Assembly (NCBI RefSeq): GCF_900142185.1
Contig: NZ_FQZZ01000012.1
Span: forward strand, 1 to 64,000
Length of the DNA stretch: 64,000 nt
Source of the DNA: Lutimaribacter pacificus
GTDB taxonomy: Bacteria; Pseudomonadota; Alphaproteobacteria; Rhodobacterales; Rhodobacteraceae
Reading direction: 5' to 3'
The translations under genes and the position numbers were made by a program. Positions 39,221-49,300 of the stretch are shown here, one piece after another. The notes beneath the pieces are model-generated. The model was given only the letters and a program-made list of their open reading frames with translations. It searched no databases and was not told the DNA's origin. Each line of letters opens with the position of its first letter. Positions within the stretch are counted from its first letter, which is position 1.

Positions 39221-40569
39221 GAGCGATCCCTTTCGGAGAGATTGACAGAGGAGCCCGAGCCGTGGCTGTCGCCCGACCGGACGGCGTGGGCGGCAGCGCG
39301 GACGCCATGGCTCACGGCCTGGCTATGGCGCATGCGCTTCGCCCAGGCTGGCGGGCCATCGGAGGCGGACGGGCCGGAGCTGCCAGGCTCGGGCGCCGTG
39401 CCGCCGACCGTGCCCATCGAGGTGGTTCCGCCCGTCGCCGCAACACCGCCCTTGACGCCCTCGGCGTAGCTGGACTGGATGGCGCCAGCCGTTCGAGAGG
39501 ACGCCTTCTTGAGCGGTGATGCCGAGGCGGCGGCTCCGGCGCGCGCTACACCAGCCATCCCGCCGGCGAGACCTCCTCCGCCCATCGAACCGAGCGTATA
39601 GGCGCTCGAGGCAGCGCCCGCCGCGGCCGCGCCGCCGCGTGCGATGGCGGCGCCTCCGGAGACTGCAGATCCGGCTCCGCGTGCAGCCAGCATGGTCGCC
39701 CCTCCGGCCCCGATCGCCGCGCCACCGACGGCAAGGCCGGTGCCTATGGCCGCCCCCGCGCTGAGTTGCGGCCCGCCAGACACCAATCCTGAGGCGATGC
39801 CGGGGCCGAAGATACCGAGGCCCAGCAGAGACAGGGCGGCCAGCACAATCGCCATGGCATCATCGATGGTCGGCGTCACGCCGCCGAAGCCGGCTGTGAA
39901 CTGGCCGAAGAGCGTCGATCCGATGCCGATGATCACGGCCAGCACCAGAACCTTGATGCCGGAGGAAATCACGTTGCCCAGCACGCGCTCGGCCATGAAG
40001 GCGGTCTTGCCGAACAGGCCGAAGGGGATCAGCACGAAGCCCGCGAGGGTCGTGAGCTTGAACTCGATCAGGGTGACGAAGAGCTGCACCGCGAGGATGA
40101 AGAAGGCGAGGATCACCAGCGCCCAGGCGAAGAACAGGCAGAGAATCTGGACGAGGTTCTCAAAGACTGCGACCCAGCCCATCAGATCGGAGATGCTTTC
40201 GAGCAGCGGCCGTCCGGCCTCGAGCCCGGTCTGGGCGACGCGGCCGGGGCGCAGAAGATCTGCGCCGGAAAACCCGGTGCCCGAAGCCATCAGACCGAGG
40301 CCTGCGAAGCTCTCGAAGACGATGCGGGCGAGGTTGTTCCAGTTGGAGATGATATAGGCGAAGACCCCGACAAAGAGCGTCTTCTTCACCAGTCGGGCGA
40401 TGATGTCGTCATCGGCGCCCCAGGCCCAGAACAAGGCCGCCAGCGTCACGTCGATGACGATCAGCGTCGTGGCGATGAAGGCCACCTCCCCCCCGAGCAG
40501 CCCAAACCCGCTGTCGATATAGCTGGTGAAGATGCCCAGAAAGTTGTCAATGACGCCGGTTCCGCCCAT
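39217..40569 (-). CDS. trbL: TrbL (VirB6-like) polytopic T4SS protein
   Basis: This 450-residue protein has about six membrane helices in the first 290 residues (TrbL/VirB6 family, with FNNLARIVFESFAGLGL-type region) and a low-complexity Gly/Ala/Ser tail (about 295-450). It forms part of the inner-membrane channel. The low-complexity tail is usual for the family. Confidence 0.94.
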   Translation of the reverse strand: MGGTGVIDNFLGIFTSYIDSGFGLLGGEVAFIATTLIVIDVTLAALFWAWGADDDIIARLVKKTLFVGVFAYIISNWNNLARIVFESFAGLGLMASGTGFSGADLLRPGRVAQTGLEAGRPLLESISDLMGWVAVFENLVQILCLFFAWALVILAFFILAVQLFVTLIEFKLTTLAGFVLIPFGLFGKTAFMAERVLGNVISSGIKVLVLAVIIGIGSTLFGQFTAGFGGVTPTIDDAMAIVLAALSLLGLGIFGPGIASGLVSGGPQLSAGAAIGTGLAVGGAAIGAGGATMLAARGAGSAVSGGAAIARGGAAAAGAASSAYTLGSMGGGGLAGGMAGVARAGAAASASPLKKASSRTAGAIQSSYAEGVKGGVAATGGTTSMGTVGGTAPEPGSSGPSASDGPPAWAKRMRHSQAVSHGVRAAAHAVRSGDSHGSGSSVNLSERDRS

Positions 40570-40572
40570 GGC

Positions 40573-40860
40573 TCACTGATCTCCCGGACGCTGCGGCGCT
40601 TCGGGTGCAGGCATCCGACCGAGGAACCGGTCGCGGTTCTCGGCCCATGCGGCGAGGCAGTCGGCATCGCTGGAAGCGGCCTCGCCAAGCTGCTGGCACC
40701 GGCGCAGCGTCGCGCGGAGAGGATCGGCAGACGGCTGGAGCGCGGGCGCGGTGCTGGCCGGCACGGGAGCTTCCTCGCGTGTCATCTCGATCACCGTGGC
40801 TGTGATCGCGATCGCCACGAACACGATGGCCGCGATCCGGGCCAGCACCTTCCCCTCCAT
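40573..40860 (-). CDS. trbK: TrbK-like entry-exclusion protein (putative)
   Basis: This 95-residue protein has one N-terminal membrane helix (about 8-24), two cysteines (CQQLGEAASSDADC) and a conserved AAWAENRDRFLG end, as in the alternative TrbK group found between trbJ and trbL. Such proteins are thought to prevent redundant transfer into cells already carrying the element. The assignment rests on position and pattern. Confidence 0.8.
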   Translation of the reverse strand: MEGKVLARIAAIVFVAIAITATVIEMTREEAPVPASTAPALQPSADPLRATLRRCQQLGEAASSDADCLAAWAENRDRFLGRMPAPEAPQRPGDQ

Positions 40861-40878
40861 CGTCGCCCCCTCCCGGCC

Positions 40879-41661
40879 TCAGTTGAACATCTGCGCGTTG
40901 CCGGGCTGGTAGCCCGCGCCCGGCGTCAGGAAGCGCTCGCGCTGGATGCGACCCTGTTCTGCAGCGGTGGCGCGCTCGGCCTCGGTCAGCGCGTTGGCGC
41001 GGCCGTTTGCCGAGATCACCGCGATCAGGTCCGAGAGCTGCTGCGATTGCAGCGCGAGGAGCTGGTTGCCCGCCTGCGTGGCCTGCAGAGCACCGACCGC
41101 GTTCTGGCTCTGCCCCACAAGCGCGGACATCTCGGCGCGGTTGGCGTCGATATTGCCGACGACACCGGCCTGCACGCGCATGGCATCCTGCAGTCCACCG
41201 ACAGTGTTCTCCCAACGGGACCGGGCCTCGGCGATCAGTTGCTGGTCGGTCGCCGTCAGGGAAAGGTTGCCATAGTCCTGCTGGAACATCTGGTCGATGC
41301 TCTGCACATCGAAGGCGATGTTCTGCGCCTGGGCCAGGAGTTGTTGCGTGCGGCTGACGTTCTGCTGGATCTGCTGGAGCGCGGAGTACGGCAGGTTGGC
41401 GAGATTGCGCGCCTGGTTGATCAGCATCTGCGCTTCGTTCTGGAGCTGTGCGATCTGGTTGTTGATCTGCTCCAGAGCGCGCGCCGCGGTCAGGAGATTT
41501 TCCGCGTGGTTGGTCGGGTCGTAGACGATGAACGGACCGCCGCCGATGCCGAAGAGCGCATGTGCGGGCGGCGCTGCGAGGGGCGACATGGCGATGGGCA
41601 TCGCCAGCGCGAGGGCGAGCAGCGACGTGCCTGCGGACCGAAACGTGATCTTGCGTGTCAT
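40879..41661 (-). CDS. trbJ: TrbJ (VirB5-like) T4SS protein
   Basis: This 260-residue secreted protein has a signal peptide (about 1-36, ending AHA) and long helical, Gln/Asn-rich segments (about 65-240) typical of TrbJ/VirB5, which decorate the conjugative pilus tip. Its ATG overlaps the trbE stop (ATGA). Confidence 0.94.
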   Translation of the reverse strand: MTRKITFRSAGTSLLALALAMPIAMSPLAAPPAHALFGIGGGPFIVYDPTNHAENLLTAARALEQINNQIAQLQNEAQMLINQARNLANLPYSALQQIQQNVSRTQQLLAQAQNIAFDVQSIDQMFQQDYGNLSLTATDQQLIAEARSRWENTVGGLQDAMRVQAGVVGNIDANRAEMSALVGQSQNAVGALQATQAGNQLLALQSQQLSDLIAVISANGRANALTEAERATAAEQGRIQRERFLTPGAGYQPGNAQMFN

Positions 41662-44168
41662 GGTGTGACTTCCTCTTCTTCAAGGTCGATGTCGGCGTCC
41701 TCAACAACAGCGGAGGCCGGAGAGGCCCCCTCTGCGTCGATGGCGAGATTGGTGAGGTCGGGGATCAGGTCGGCGGCCCAATCGAGGCCATGCGCCTTCA
41801 GCCAGGCGGCGAGGAAGCCGTCTTGGCCGTGCCCGGCGCAGATCTCGGCGATCAGCGCCTGATCCGATTTGGACGATGCCGCGCAGAGGGCCAGTCCGAC
41901 ATCGCTGAGGCCCAGTTCGAACAGCCGGTTGCCGCGCCGCGACTGGCAGTAGTAGTCGCGCTTGGGCGTGGCCCGCGCGAGGATCTCGATCTGTCGGTCA
42001 TTGAGGCCGAAGCGGCGATAGATGGCCGTGATCTGGGGCTCGATGGCCCGCTCGTTCGGCAGCAGGAGCCGCGTCGGGCAGCTTTCGATGATCGCCGGCG
42101 CGATGGTACTGCCATCGATGTCGCTGAGGCTCTGCGTCGCGAAGATCACCGAGGCGTTCTTCTTCCTCAGCGTCTTCAGCCACTCGCGGAGCTGCTCCGC
42201 GAAGGCATCGTCATCGAGTGCGAGCCAGCCCTCGTCGATGATGAGCAGCGTGGGGCGTCCATCGAGCCGATCACCGATCCGGTGGAACAGGTATGAGAGG
42301 ACGGCGGGCGCCGCGCCGGTTCCCACCAGCCCCTCGATCTCGAAGGCCTGCACATCCGCCGATCCCAGCCGTTCGGTCTCGGCATCGAGCAGCCGGCCAT
42401 AGGGTCCACCCACGCAATAGGCACGCAGCGCCTGCTTCAGATCGTTGGACTGCAGCAGGACCGCGAGGCCGGTGATGGTACGTTCCCCGACAGGGGCCGA
42501 GGCCAGCGAGGTCAGCGCCGTCCAGATATGTTCTTTCACATCCGGGGTAATCTGGATGTTCTCGCGCGTCAGGATGGCGACGATCCAGTCGGCCGCCCAA
42601 GCACGTTCCGACGTCTCGTGAATGCGTGCCAAGGGCTGTAGCATGACGGAGCTCTCGTCCGCTTCGGTCAGTTCTCCGCCGAGGTCATGCCAGTCGCCGC
42701 CCATGGCGAGCGAGGCGGCGCGGATCGAGCCGCCGAAGTCGAAGGCGAAGATCTGGCTGCGCGGATATCTCCGGAACTGCAGCGCCATCAGCGCCAGCAA
42801 CACGGATTTGCCCGCGCCGGTCGGGCCGACGACGAGGGTGTGACCGACATCCCCGACATGAAGAGAAAACCGGAACGGGGTGGAGCCTTCGGTCCTGGCG
42901 TAGAGCAACGGAGCGTCGTTGAAATGTTCGTCCCGCGCCTCGCCCGCCCAGACCGCGGAGAGCGGGATCATATGGGCGAGATTCAATGTGCTGACTGGAG
43001 GCTGGCGGACATTGGCATAGGCATGTCCGGGCAAACTTCCGAGCCAGGCATCGACCGCATTGACCGTCTCGACCATGACGCTGAAATCGCGGGACTGGAC
43101 GATCTTCTCGACCAGCCGCAGCTTCTCGTCGGCGCGGCGAACGTCCTCGTTCCAGACCGTGATCGTCGCAGTGACATAGGCCATGCCAGCCAGATCCGCG
43201 CCGAGTTCCTGCAGGGCCATGTCCGCGTCGGCGGCCTTGTTCGCGGCATCTGTATCGACCAGCGCGGATTGCTCGTTGGTCATCACCTCCTTGAGGATCG
43301 CGGCAATGCTCTTGCGTTTGGCAAACCACTGACGACGGATCCGGGTCAGCAGCTTGGTTGCATCCAGCTTGTCCATGAGGATGGCCCGGGTCGACCAGCG
43401 ATAGGGAAAGGCCAGCCGGTTCAGCTCGTCGAGCAGGCCCGGGGTCGTGGCGCCGGGAAAGCCAGTGATCGTCAGCACCCGGAGGTGATGATTGCCCAGG
43501 CGCGGCTCCAGCCCGCCGGCCAGCGGCTGGTCGGGCAAGAGCGCGTCGAGATAGACCGGCACCTCGGGTACGCGCACGCGGTGCCGGTTGGTCGAAATCG
43601 TCGAATGCAGGTAGGTCAGCGTAGCGGCGTCATCGAGCCAGTGGCAGTCCGGCATGAAACCGTCGAGCAGCGCCAGCACACGATCCGTTCGGTCGATGAA
43701 GCCGCGCACCTGTTCCCAGGGGTTCACACCTGAGGTTTCGCGGCCCTCGTAGAGCCAGGATTCTGAGCGTGCCGCGTCCTCGGCAGGCGGAAGCCACACG
43801 AGGGTCAGGAAATAGCCGGAAACGAAGTGGCTCCCCTCCTCCTCGAATTCGGCCTTGCGCTCGGCATCGACCAGCGCGGAAGCCGCATCCGGAAAGATGC
43901 TCACCGGATAAGTCGCGGCCTCAGAGCGTTGTGCTTCCACGAAGATCGCCCACCCGGAACCGAGGCGACGGAAAGCGTTGTTCAGCCGTCCCGCCACCGC
44001 GACCAGTTCGGCCGCGACGGCGCTGTCGAGATCGGGCCCCCGAAACTTCGCCGTTCTCTGGAACGAGCCGTCCTTGTTGAGGACCACGCCCTCCCCGACC
44101 AGCGCCACCCAGGGCAGGTAGTCGGCGAGGCGCGAGGCGGTGCGGCGGTATTCTGCGAGGTTCATCAT
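41658..44168 (-). CDS. trbE: TrbE (VirB4-like) conjugation ATPase
   Basis: This 836-residue VirB4-family ATPase has an N-terminal CagE/TrbE/VirB domain (about 170-390), Walker A GPTGAGKS at about 455, Walker B LLIIDEGWLALDD and a C-terminal extension ending in an acidic run. It energises pilus biogenesis and substrate transfer at the inner membrane. Two adjacent ATGs (44168, 44165) are possible starts. Confidence 0.96.
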   Translation of the reverse strand: MMNLAEYRRTASRLADYLPWVALVGEGVVLNKDGSFQRTAKFRGPDLDSAVAAELVAVAGRLNNAFRRLGSGWAIFVEAQRSEAATYPVSIFPDAASALVDAERKAEFEEEGSHFVSGYFLTLVWLPPAEDAARSESWLYEGRETSGVNPWEQVRGFIDRTDRVLALLDGFMPDCHWLDDAATLTYLHSTISTNRHRVRVPEVPVYLDALLPDQPLAGGLEPRLGNHHLRVLTITGFPGATTPGLLDELNRLAFPYRWSTRAILMDKLDATKLLTRIRRQWFAKRKSIAAILKEVMTNEQSALVDTDAANKAADADMALQELGADLAGMAYVTATITVWNEDVRRADEKLRLVEKIVQSRDFSVMVETVNAVDAWLGSLPGHAYANVRQPPVSTLNLAHMIPLSAVWAGEARDEHFNDAPLLYARTEGSTPFRFSLHVGDVGHTLVVGPTGAGKSVLLALMALQFRRYPRSQIFAFDFGGSIRAASLAMGGDWHDLGGELTEADESSVMLQPLARIHETSERAWAADWIVAILTRENIQITPDVKEHIWTALTSLASAPVGERTITGLAVLLQSNDLKQALRAYCVGGPYGRLLDAETERLGSADVQAFEIEGLVGTGAAPAVLSYLFHRIGDRLDGRPTLLIIDEGWLALDDDAFAEQLREWLKTLRKKNASVIFATQSLSDIDGSTIAPAIIESCPTRLLLPNERAIEPQITAIYRRFGLNDRQIEILARATPKRDYYCQSRRGNRLFELGLSDVGLALCAASSKSDQALIAEICAGHGQDGFLAAWLKAHGLDWAADLIPDLTNLAIDAEGASPASAVVEDADIDLEEEEVTP

Positions 44169-44174
44169 GGGGGT

Positions 44175-44468
44175 TCACACCGAGAGTTGACCGGGAATGC
44201 GCAGATGGCGGCGGGCGACCTCGACGAAGAGCGGATCGCGCCTGGCCGCCCAGACGGCAGCGATGTGGCCAACGGCCCAGATCAGGATCCCGACCAGCCA
44301 GAGCTGAAGTCCGAGGCCGACCGCGCCGGCGAGCGTGCCATTCAGGATGGCGACCGAGCGCGGGGCTCCGCCGAGGAGGATCGGCTCGGTCAGCGCGCGG
44401 TGAACCGGCACGCAGAACCCCGGGACCGTGTCGAGGGCCTCGAAACTTTGCCATTCGCTACCGATCAT
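44175..44468 (-). CDS. trbD: TrbD (VirB3-like) T4SS protein
   Basis: This 97-residue membrane protein has two close hydrophobic segments (about 33-70) and the VirB3 pattern of a charged N-terminus and a RRHLRIPG end. Start MIGSEWQSFEAL at 44468 is chosen over an upstream start at 44522 because it has a GGAGG site. It lies between trbC and trbE as usual. Confidence 0.92.
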   Translation of the reverse strand: MIGSEWQSFEALDTVPGFCVPVHRALTEPILLGGAPRSVAILNGTLAGAVGLGLQLWLVGILIWAVGHIAAVWAARRDPLFVEVARRHLRIPGQLSV

Positions 44469-44534
44469 GGCGTTCCTCCCTCGAAACGCTCCCCCGGAGC
44501 CTTTCGTGTCCCTGCGGGCCAACGGTCGTCACCA

Positions 44535-44867
44535 TCAAATCAGCGCTCCGCCACCAAAGCTGAAGAAGCTCAGGAAGAAGGACGAGGCCGCAAAGGCGAT
44601 GGAAATCCCGAAGACGATCTGGATCAGCCGCCGGAAACCGCCGCCGGTATCGCCGAAGGCCAGCGTCAGACCGGTGACGATGATGATGATCACCGCCACG
44701 ATCTTGGCGACCGGCCCCTCGACGGAGTCGAGGATGGATTGCAGAGGCGCTTCCCAGGGCATGGAAGACCCTGAGGCATGAGCGGCCGGGGCGATGAACA
44801 GGCTGACGTAAGTGGCGGCGACCGCAGTAGCGATGTGCTGGCGGATGCCCAGGGCGTGACGGATCAT
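44535..44867 (-). CDS. trbC: TrbC (VirB2-like) pilin
   Basis: This 110-residue prepilin starts [16 protein letters not shown], with a signal segment (about 12-32, ending AHA), then two hydrophobic helices (about 56-72 and 82-105) separated by a short polar loop. It is processed to the mating pilus subunit, probably with help from the TraF peptidase encoded at 59281-59823. Its ATG overlaps the trbB stop. Confidence 0.92.
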   Translation of the reverse strand: MIRHALGIRQHIATAVAATYVSLFIAPAAHASGSSMPWEAPLQSILDSVEGPVAKIVAVIIIIVTGLTLAFGDTGGGFRRLIQIVFGISIAFAASSFFLSFFSFGGGALI

Positions 44868-45862
44868 TCGGGATCTCCTGGTTCGTGAGGGATGGCGGTT
44901 TCTGAAATGGCAGGTGAAATCCGGTAGTCGCCCTCCGGCCCGAGGCCCTCGACGCAGGCGAGTTCGGCCAGACGACGCGCGGAACCGCGCCCGGCCAGGA
45001 CGGCCACGAGGTCGATGGTCTCCGCGATCATGGCCCGCGGCACGGTGACGACGGCTTCCTGGATGAGCTGTTCGAGGCGGCGCAGCGCACCGATGCCGGA
45101 ACCGGCATGGATTGTGCCGATGCCGCCCGGATGTCCGGTGCCCCAAGCCTTGAGCAGGTCCAGCGCCTCGGCGCCACGCACCTCACCGATCGGAATACGA
45201 TCGGGGCGCAGACGCAGCGAGGACCGCACCAGATCCGACAGGCTGGCAACGCCGTCCTTGGTGCGCATCGCCACGAGGTTCGGCGCGGCGCATTGCAGTT
45301 CTCGGGTGTCCTCGATGATCACGACGCGATCTTGCGTCTTCGCTACCTCGGCGAGCAGCGCATTGGTTAGCGTGGTCTTGCCCGTGGACGTGCCGCCGGC
45401 GACGAGGATGTTGGCGCGGGTGGCGACCGCCAGGCGCAGCGCCTCGGCCTGCATCCCGGTCATGATTCCGGCGGTGGCGTAATCTTCGAGGGTGAAGACG
45501 GCGACGGCGGGTTTGCGGATGGCGAAAGCCGGAGCGGCGACCACGGGCGGAAGCAGCCCCTCGAAACGCTCGCCTGTTTCGGGAAGCTCCGCAGAGACGC
45601 GAGGGGAGAGGCCATGAACTTCGACGCCAACATGGTGGGCGACGAGGCGAACGATGCGCTCGCCGTCCGCTGCGCTCAGCGTCTTGCCGCTATCGGCCAG
45701 CCCCTCGGAAAGTCGGTCGACCCAGAGCCGCCCATCGGGGTTGAGCATCACCTCGACGGTCATGGGGTCTTCCAGAAACCCGGCGATCGCCGGCCCGAGC
45801 GCGGTGCGCAGCATCCGCGCGCCTCTCCGTATCACCTCTGGTCTCTGATCGGTCTTTGCCAT
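44864..45862 (-). CDS. trbB: TrbB (VirB11-like) conjugation ATPase
   Basis: This 332-residue VirB11/GspE-type hexameric ATPase has Walker A GGTSTGKT (about residues 157-164), an Asp box in [10 protein letters not shown], and the His/Walker B region with [14 protein letters not shown]. It drives pilus assembly and DNA transfer. It is normally directly behind copG and traG; here 7.8 kb of accessory DNA separates them, so it needs its own promoter. Confidence 0.96.
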   Translation of the reverse strand: MAKTDQRPEVIRRGARMLRTALGPAIAGFLEDPMTVEVMLNPDGRLWVDRLSEGLADSGKTLSAADGERIVRLVAHHVGVEVHGLSPRVSAELPETGERFEGLLPPVVAAPAFAIRKPAVAVFTLEDYATAGIMTGMQAEALRLAVATRANILVAGGTSTGKTTLTNALLAEVAKTQDRVVIIEDTRELQCAAPNLVAMRTKDGVASLSDLVRSSLRLRPDRIPIGEVRGAEALDLLKAWGTGHPGGIGTIHAGSGIGALRRLEQLIQEAVVTVPRAMIAETIDLVAVLAGRGSARRLAELACVEGLGPEGDYRISPAISETAIPHEPGDPE

Positions 45863-46315
45863 GCCGGCCCCGTTCCTTTACAGGCGCCTCCAACAGGCCG
45901 CCCTGGATCGGGGTCGATTAAGAAAGCCGTAAAGGCCTACGGCTCAACAGGTTTCCGCGGGGCGTAGTAGCCTAGCGTGCAATGACAGGAAAACGGCGGA
46001 ATGATCCCCAGTTTCACTCCGGGAGGAAGGCATCGTGGCAACCGTAATGAGAACATGGTGAATTCGGGCGGATTCCGGGAGTTCGCCGCAAGCGCGAGAA
46101 ACTCGTAGGCCCGCCCCTAGAGCAGACGTTCAGCCATGAATTTGGGGGGACCCCTGGTTGATCAAGACGGTGCGTGGGAAGCGGAAGTTCGGTGGCCGCA
46201 AAGCAGCCATTTGTACATCCTTGCTCGCAAGGCCTCATCATGACGTTCTCAATGTGTGTTGTAAATTCGAATTGGACCTGAAACCTTCAGCCCCACTCAA
46301 CTGGATGAGCAGGGA
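45863..46315. other. Junction region between trbB and the accessory insert
   Basis: 453 bp without a convincing gene. It should hold the promoter of the separated trbB-trbI operon and the left edge of the inserted accessory DNA. GC falls from trb-like to lower values towards 46150-46315. A 89-codon open frame from 46158 looks random. Confidence 0.4.
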
Positions 46316-49300
46316 TCAAGTCCCAATCAAACTCAAGACGATTTGTTCGATCGCTTTCGAATCAAGGCCTTGTTGCGGGCCGTCTTCTGTGACGATGAGA
46401 CGACCATCAGGATTCTTGGTGGAATAGATCGTAAACCCGTTCGCTTCGTAGAGATCCTTTTTGCCCGCCCAACGCCTTCTATACTGCTCATCGGAGAGCA
46501 TGCCGCAATGTTCCCAATACCAGCTATTGCCATTCGACTCGATCAGAAAATCCGCCCAGCGGCCTCTACCATTATCGAATGGAAGGCGTGGTTCGATCTG
46601 ATATGAGAGTCGCCCCTCCTTCTCAAAACCGTACAGAATGTTCGCGATGGCAAGCTCGTTTTTCGAGCTCACCATCTCCCCACGCAAGGTTCGATGGATA
46701 AGTCTTTCCTCAAGAAAGGTTCTCTGTGAGTTGCTCAAACTTCGCGGCAGTTCGGGAGGAAGTTTGACGGCTTGTGGCCGGGTTGTGCGTAGAAGGTTCG
46801 TGAACCGCGCAGCAATGTCAGAATAGACATACTGCCTGAGCGACAAGAACGAGTCGAACGGCCCCTGATGCATTATCCAGATGCGTTTCTTTTGGCGCGT
46901 CAACGCCGTGTAGAGCATCTCACGCGATACGAGACGACTGTGGGCGGGCAATACAAGAATGACGCTACCAAACTCACTACCCTGCGCCTTATGGACTGTG
47001 ATGGCATAGGCGAGTTCTAGGTAGGGGCTACCGTCTTCCAAGAAATCGGATCGCTTGAAGGAAAAATTCCTGTCCGCCCGCCCCGAGAATTCGATGTGCG
47101 TGAAGCTCGGCTGGCTCTTGCCGTACTTCGTTTGCCCCGTGACCATTCCGATTTCGCCGTTCGCGATGAATTCCTGATCGCCACTTCCTGCGGGATTATA
47201 GATGTAGGGCTTCCGCCGGTGATTGCGCACGCAGATTACCTTATCACCATAGACGATCTGTTCCGCGCCGCGGGGCTCGGTGAAACGCATCCAGTCCAGG
47301 TAGCGCGGAACCCGCGCCGAGCCGACAGCATCTTCCACTCTTTTATGTCGCAGCCGTTCCTTGATGCGGCGGTTGATGAACGTCGAACCGCCGGGCGTAT
47401 TGCGGTTGACGCTGAGTATTTGCCAGTCTTCCGCTTTATCGGCGCATCCCTTGTGGAAGTTCAGATATCCCTTGCCGTTGCGCTCTGCGCCAAGGGACTC
47501 TTCAAGTTTGTCGACCAGATCATCCTGATTTGCGTCCAGCTCTTCGGCGATGACGCTCTCGATCAGCCCCGACAGATCGGCGACCGTATCCCATCGTCTG
47601 TATTTTACGGTAGCATCGTCCTCGCCCTGAAGCGCCTGCACGATGATTTCATCTTCGCCTGGTGGCAACTCCCGACCCGAGAAAATTGCTGCGAGCTGCA
47701 CGTCTGAACGGGCCAGCGCCGGAGTTCGATCTTCGCTCACAGTGTCTACCTGCCGGCGTGGTGTCGTTAGCTCACCGACACCCTGGCTGTCATGCGAGCG
47801 CTTCAGATATTCGATAATATCAACGAACGGGCAGCCTGCGCCGATTGGGGGGAGTTGATAAGGGTCGCCGACTAGGATCAGGCGGCAGTTTTGCGGGATC
47901 GTCTCGATGATCGCAGCGAGCATGTCTTCGGTCAGCATTGACGATTCATCAATGATGCACGTTGTGGCTTCGACTTTCGGGGCTTCAGGATTGATGAAGT
48001 AGCGCCCAGTGTTTGGGTCGTAACGGTGCGGGAGAAGGAACTGCGCGACCGTCTGCACATTGCTCTGCTGCCCGGTTTCCGCCCCAAGCCGTACGCGCGC
48101 CTTACCAGTCGGTGCGAGCAACCGCACCCTGCTGCCCACGATATCCGTGTGGCCAAGTAGGAGTTGCAGCACGCTCGTTTTCCCCGTCCCGGCGGGGCCG
48201 ATCAGGACACCGATCCCGCTCGCACCAAGGCGTGAGAGCGCTGCGGCCTTTTCATCCCGCGCGCGTTTCTCGTCAAGATCGGTTACGGGATAGGCCTTGA
48301 ACTTGTCGTCAACCAGATTGCGCCAGTCGATATGCGTCGCGGCGTTCTTCGCCTTGAGCCGCTCGTTTACAGCCTTGCTGATGATTTTCCCGCTCGCGAC
48401 GTACCTACCGAGCTGAAGGGTAAGATTACCGTCTTCGCCCTGCACATCGACCTTGGACGCAAAATCATCCCGACAAAGATCGACAATATCGGCATCGAGT
48501 GGCAACGGATGCACTGTTGCGAGCGCCGCAGCCGCCTCGCCGAGTTGCGAAATTGGCAGCAGCGTGTGGCCCTGAGCTGCGCTGTCTTCGAGAAGGCTGA
48601 TTGATGCCGCGCGAAGTCTGAACTCATTATCGTATTCGGCGAGAGTATTGCTGCACGAAGCCGGAAGGGGATGAACCGTGGCGACCTCCTTACCGGGGTA
48701 GATGCCCCGGTCTACCGTTTCGAACGAAATCGCATCGGGGGCGGTGCGGTCATCCTCATAAAGAAGGAACGGATTCTTGAGTGTTTCCTCGGCGCCCAGT
48801 CGGAGAGCCCGAATGGCCTGGTCTCTGGTCAGTTCAAGGCGCGATAGAAGCCTGAGCCGATCCATTTCTGGATCCTTGTTCCGGAGCTTGGCCCACCGCT
48901 TCTTCATCATACGGGTTATGTCAGGAGCCCCAATGGGTGCATCGCGCTTGCCCATCATGATGGCGTCTATCACGGGCCACGGGTCCGCGTTCTCTTCGAG
49001 TTCGTCGGCGAGCGCCATCGCGAACAGGGTACCGTTAAAGCCATCGTGCAGCGCTGAAAGTACGACACCAAGCCCCGGGGCGGGACCTTGCATTGCCCAT
49101 AGCCGCCCGAGCCGTTCATCGATCCAGCCGATATACCGATCCCACGGCCCGCTAAGGATTTCAGAGGTACGTTCGAGCGCGCCGCGCGCGGCAATCAGAG
49201 ACGCCGCCGCCGCACCATGCCAGACATGTTCGCTCCCATAGGAGAATTGTGCCTTAGCATCATCGGGGACGAACGCCACGAATTCGGCAGCATCGCGATC

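Noticed and set aside
42687-43733. 348-codon plus-strand open frame
   Set aside because: Antisense to trbE; no features of a real protein.
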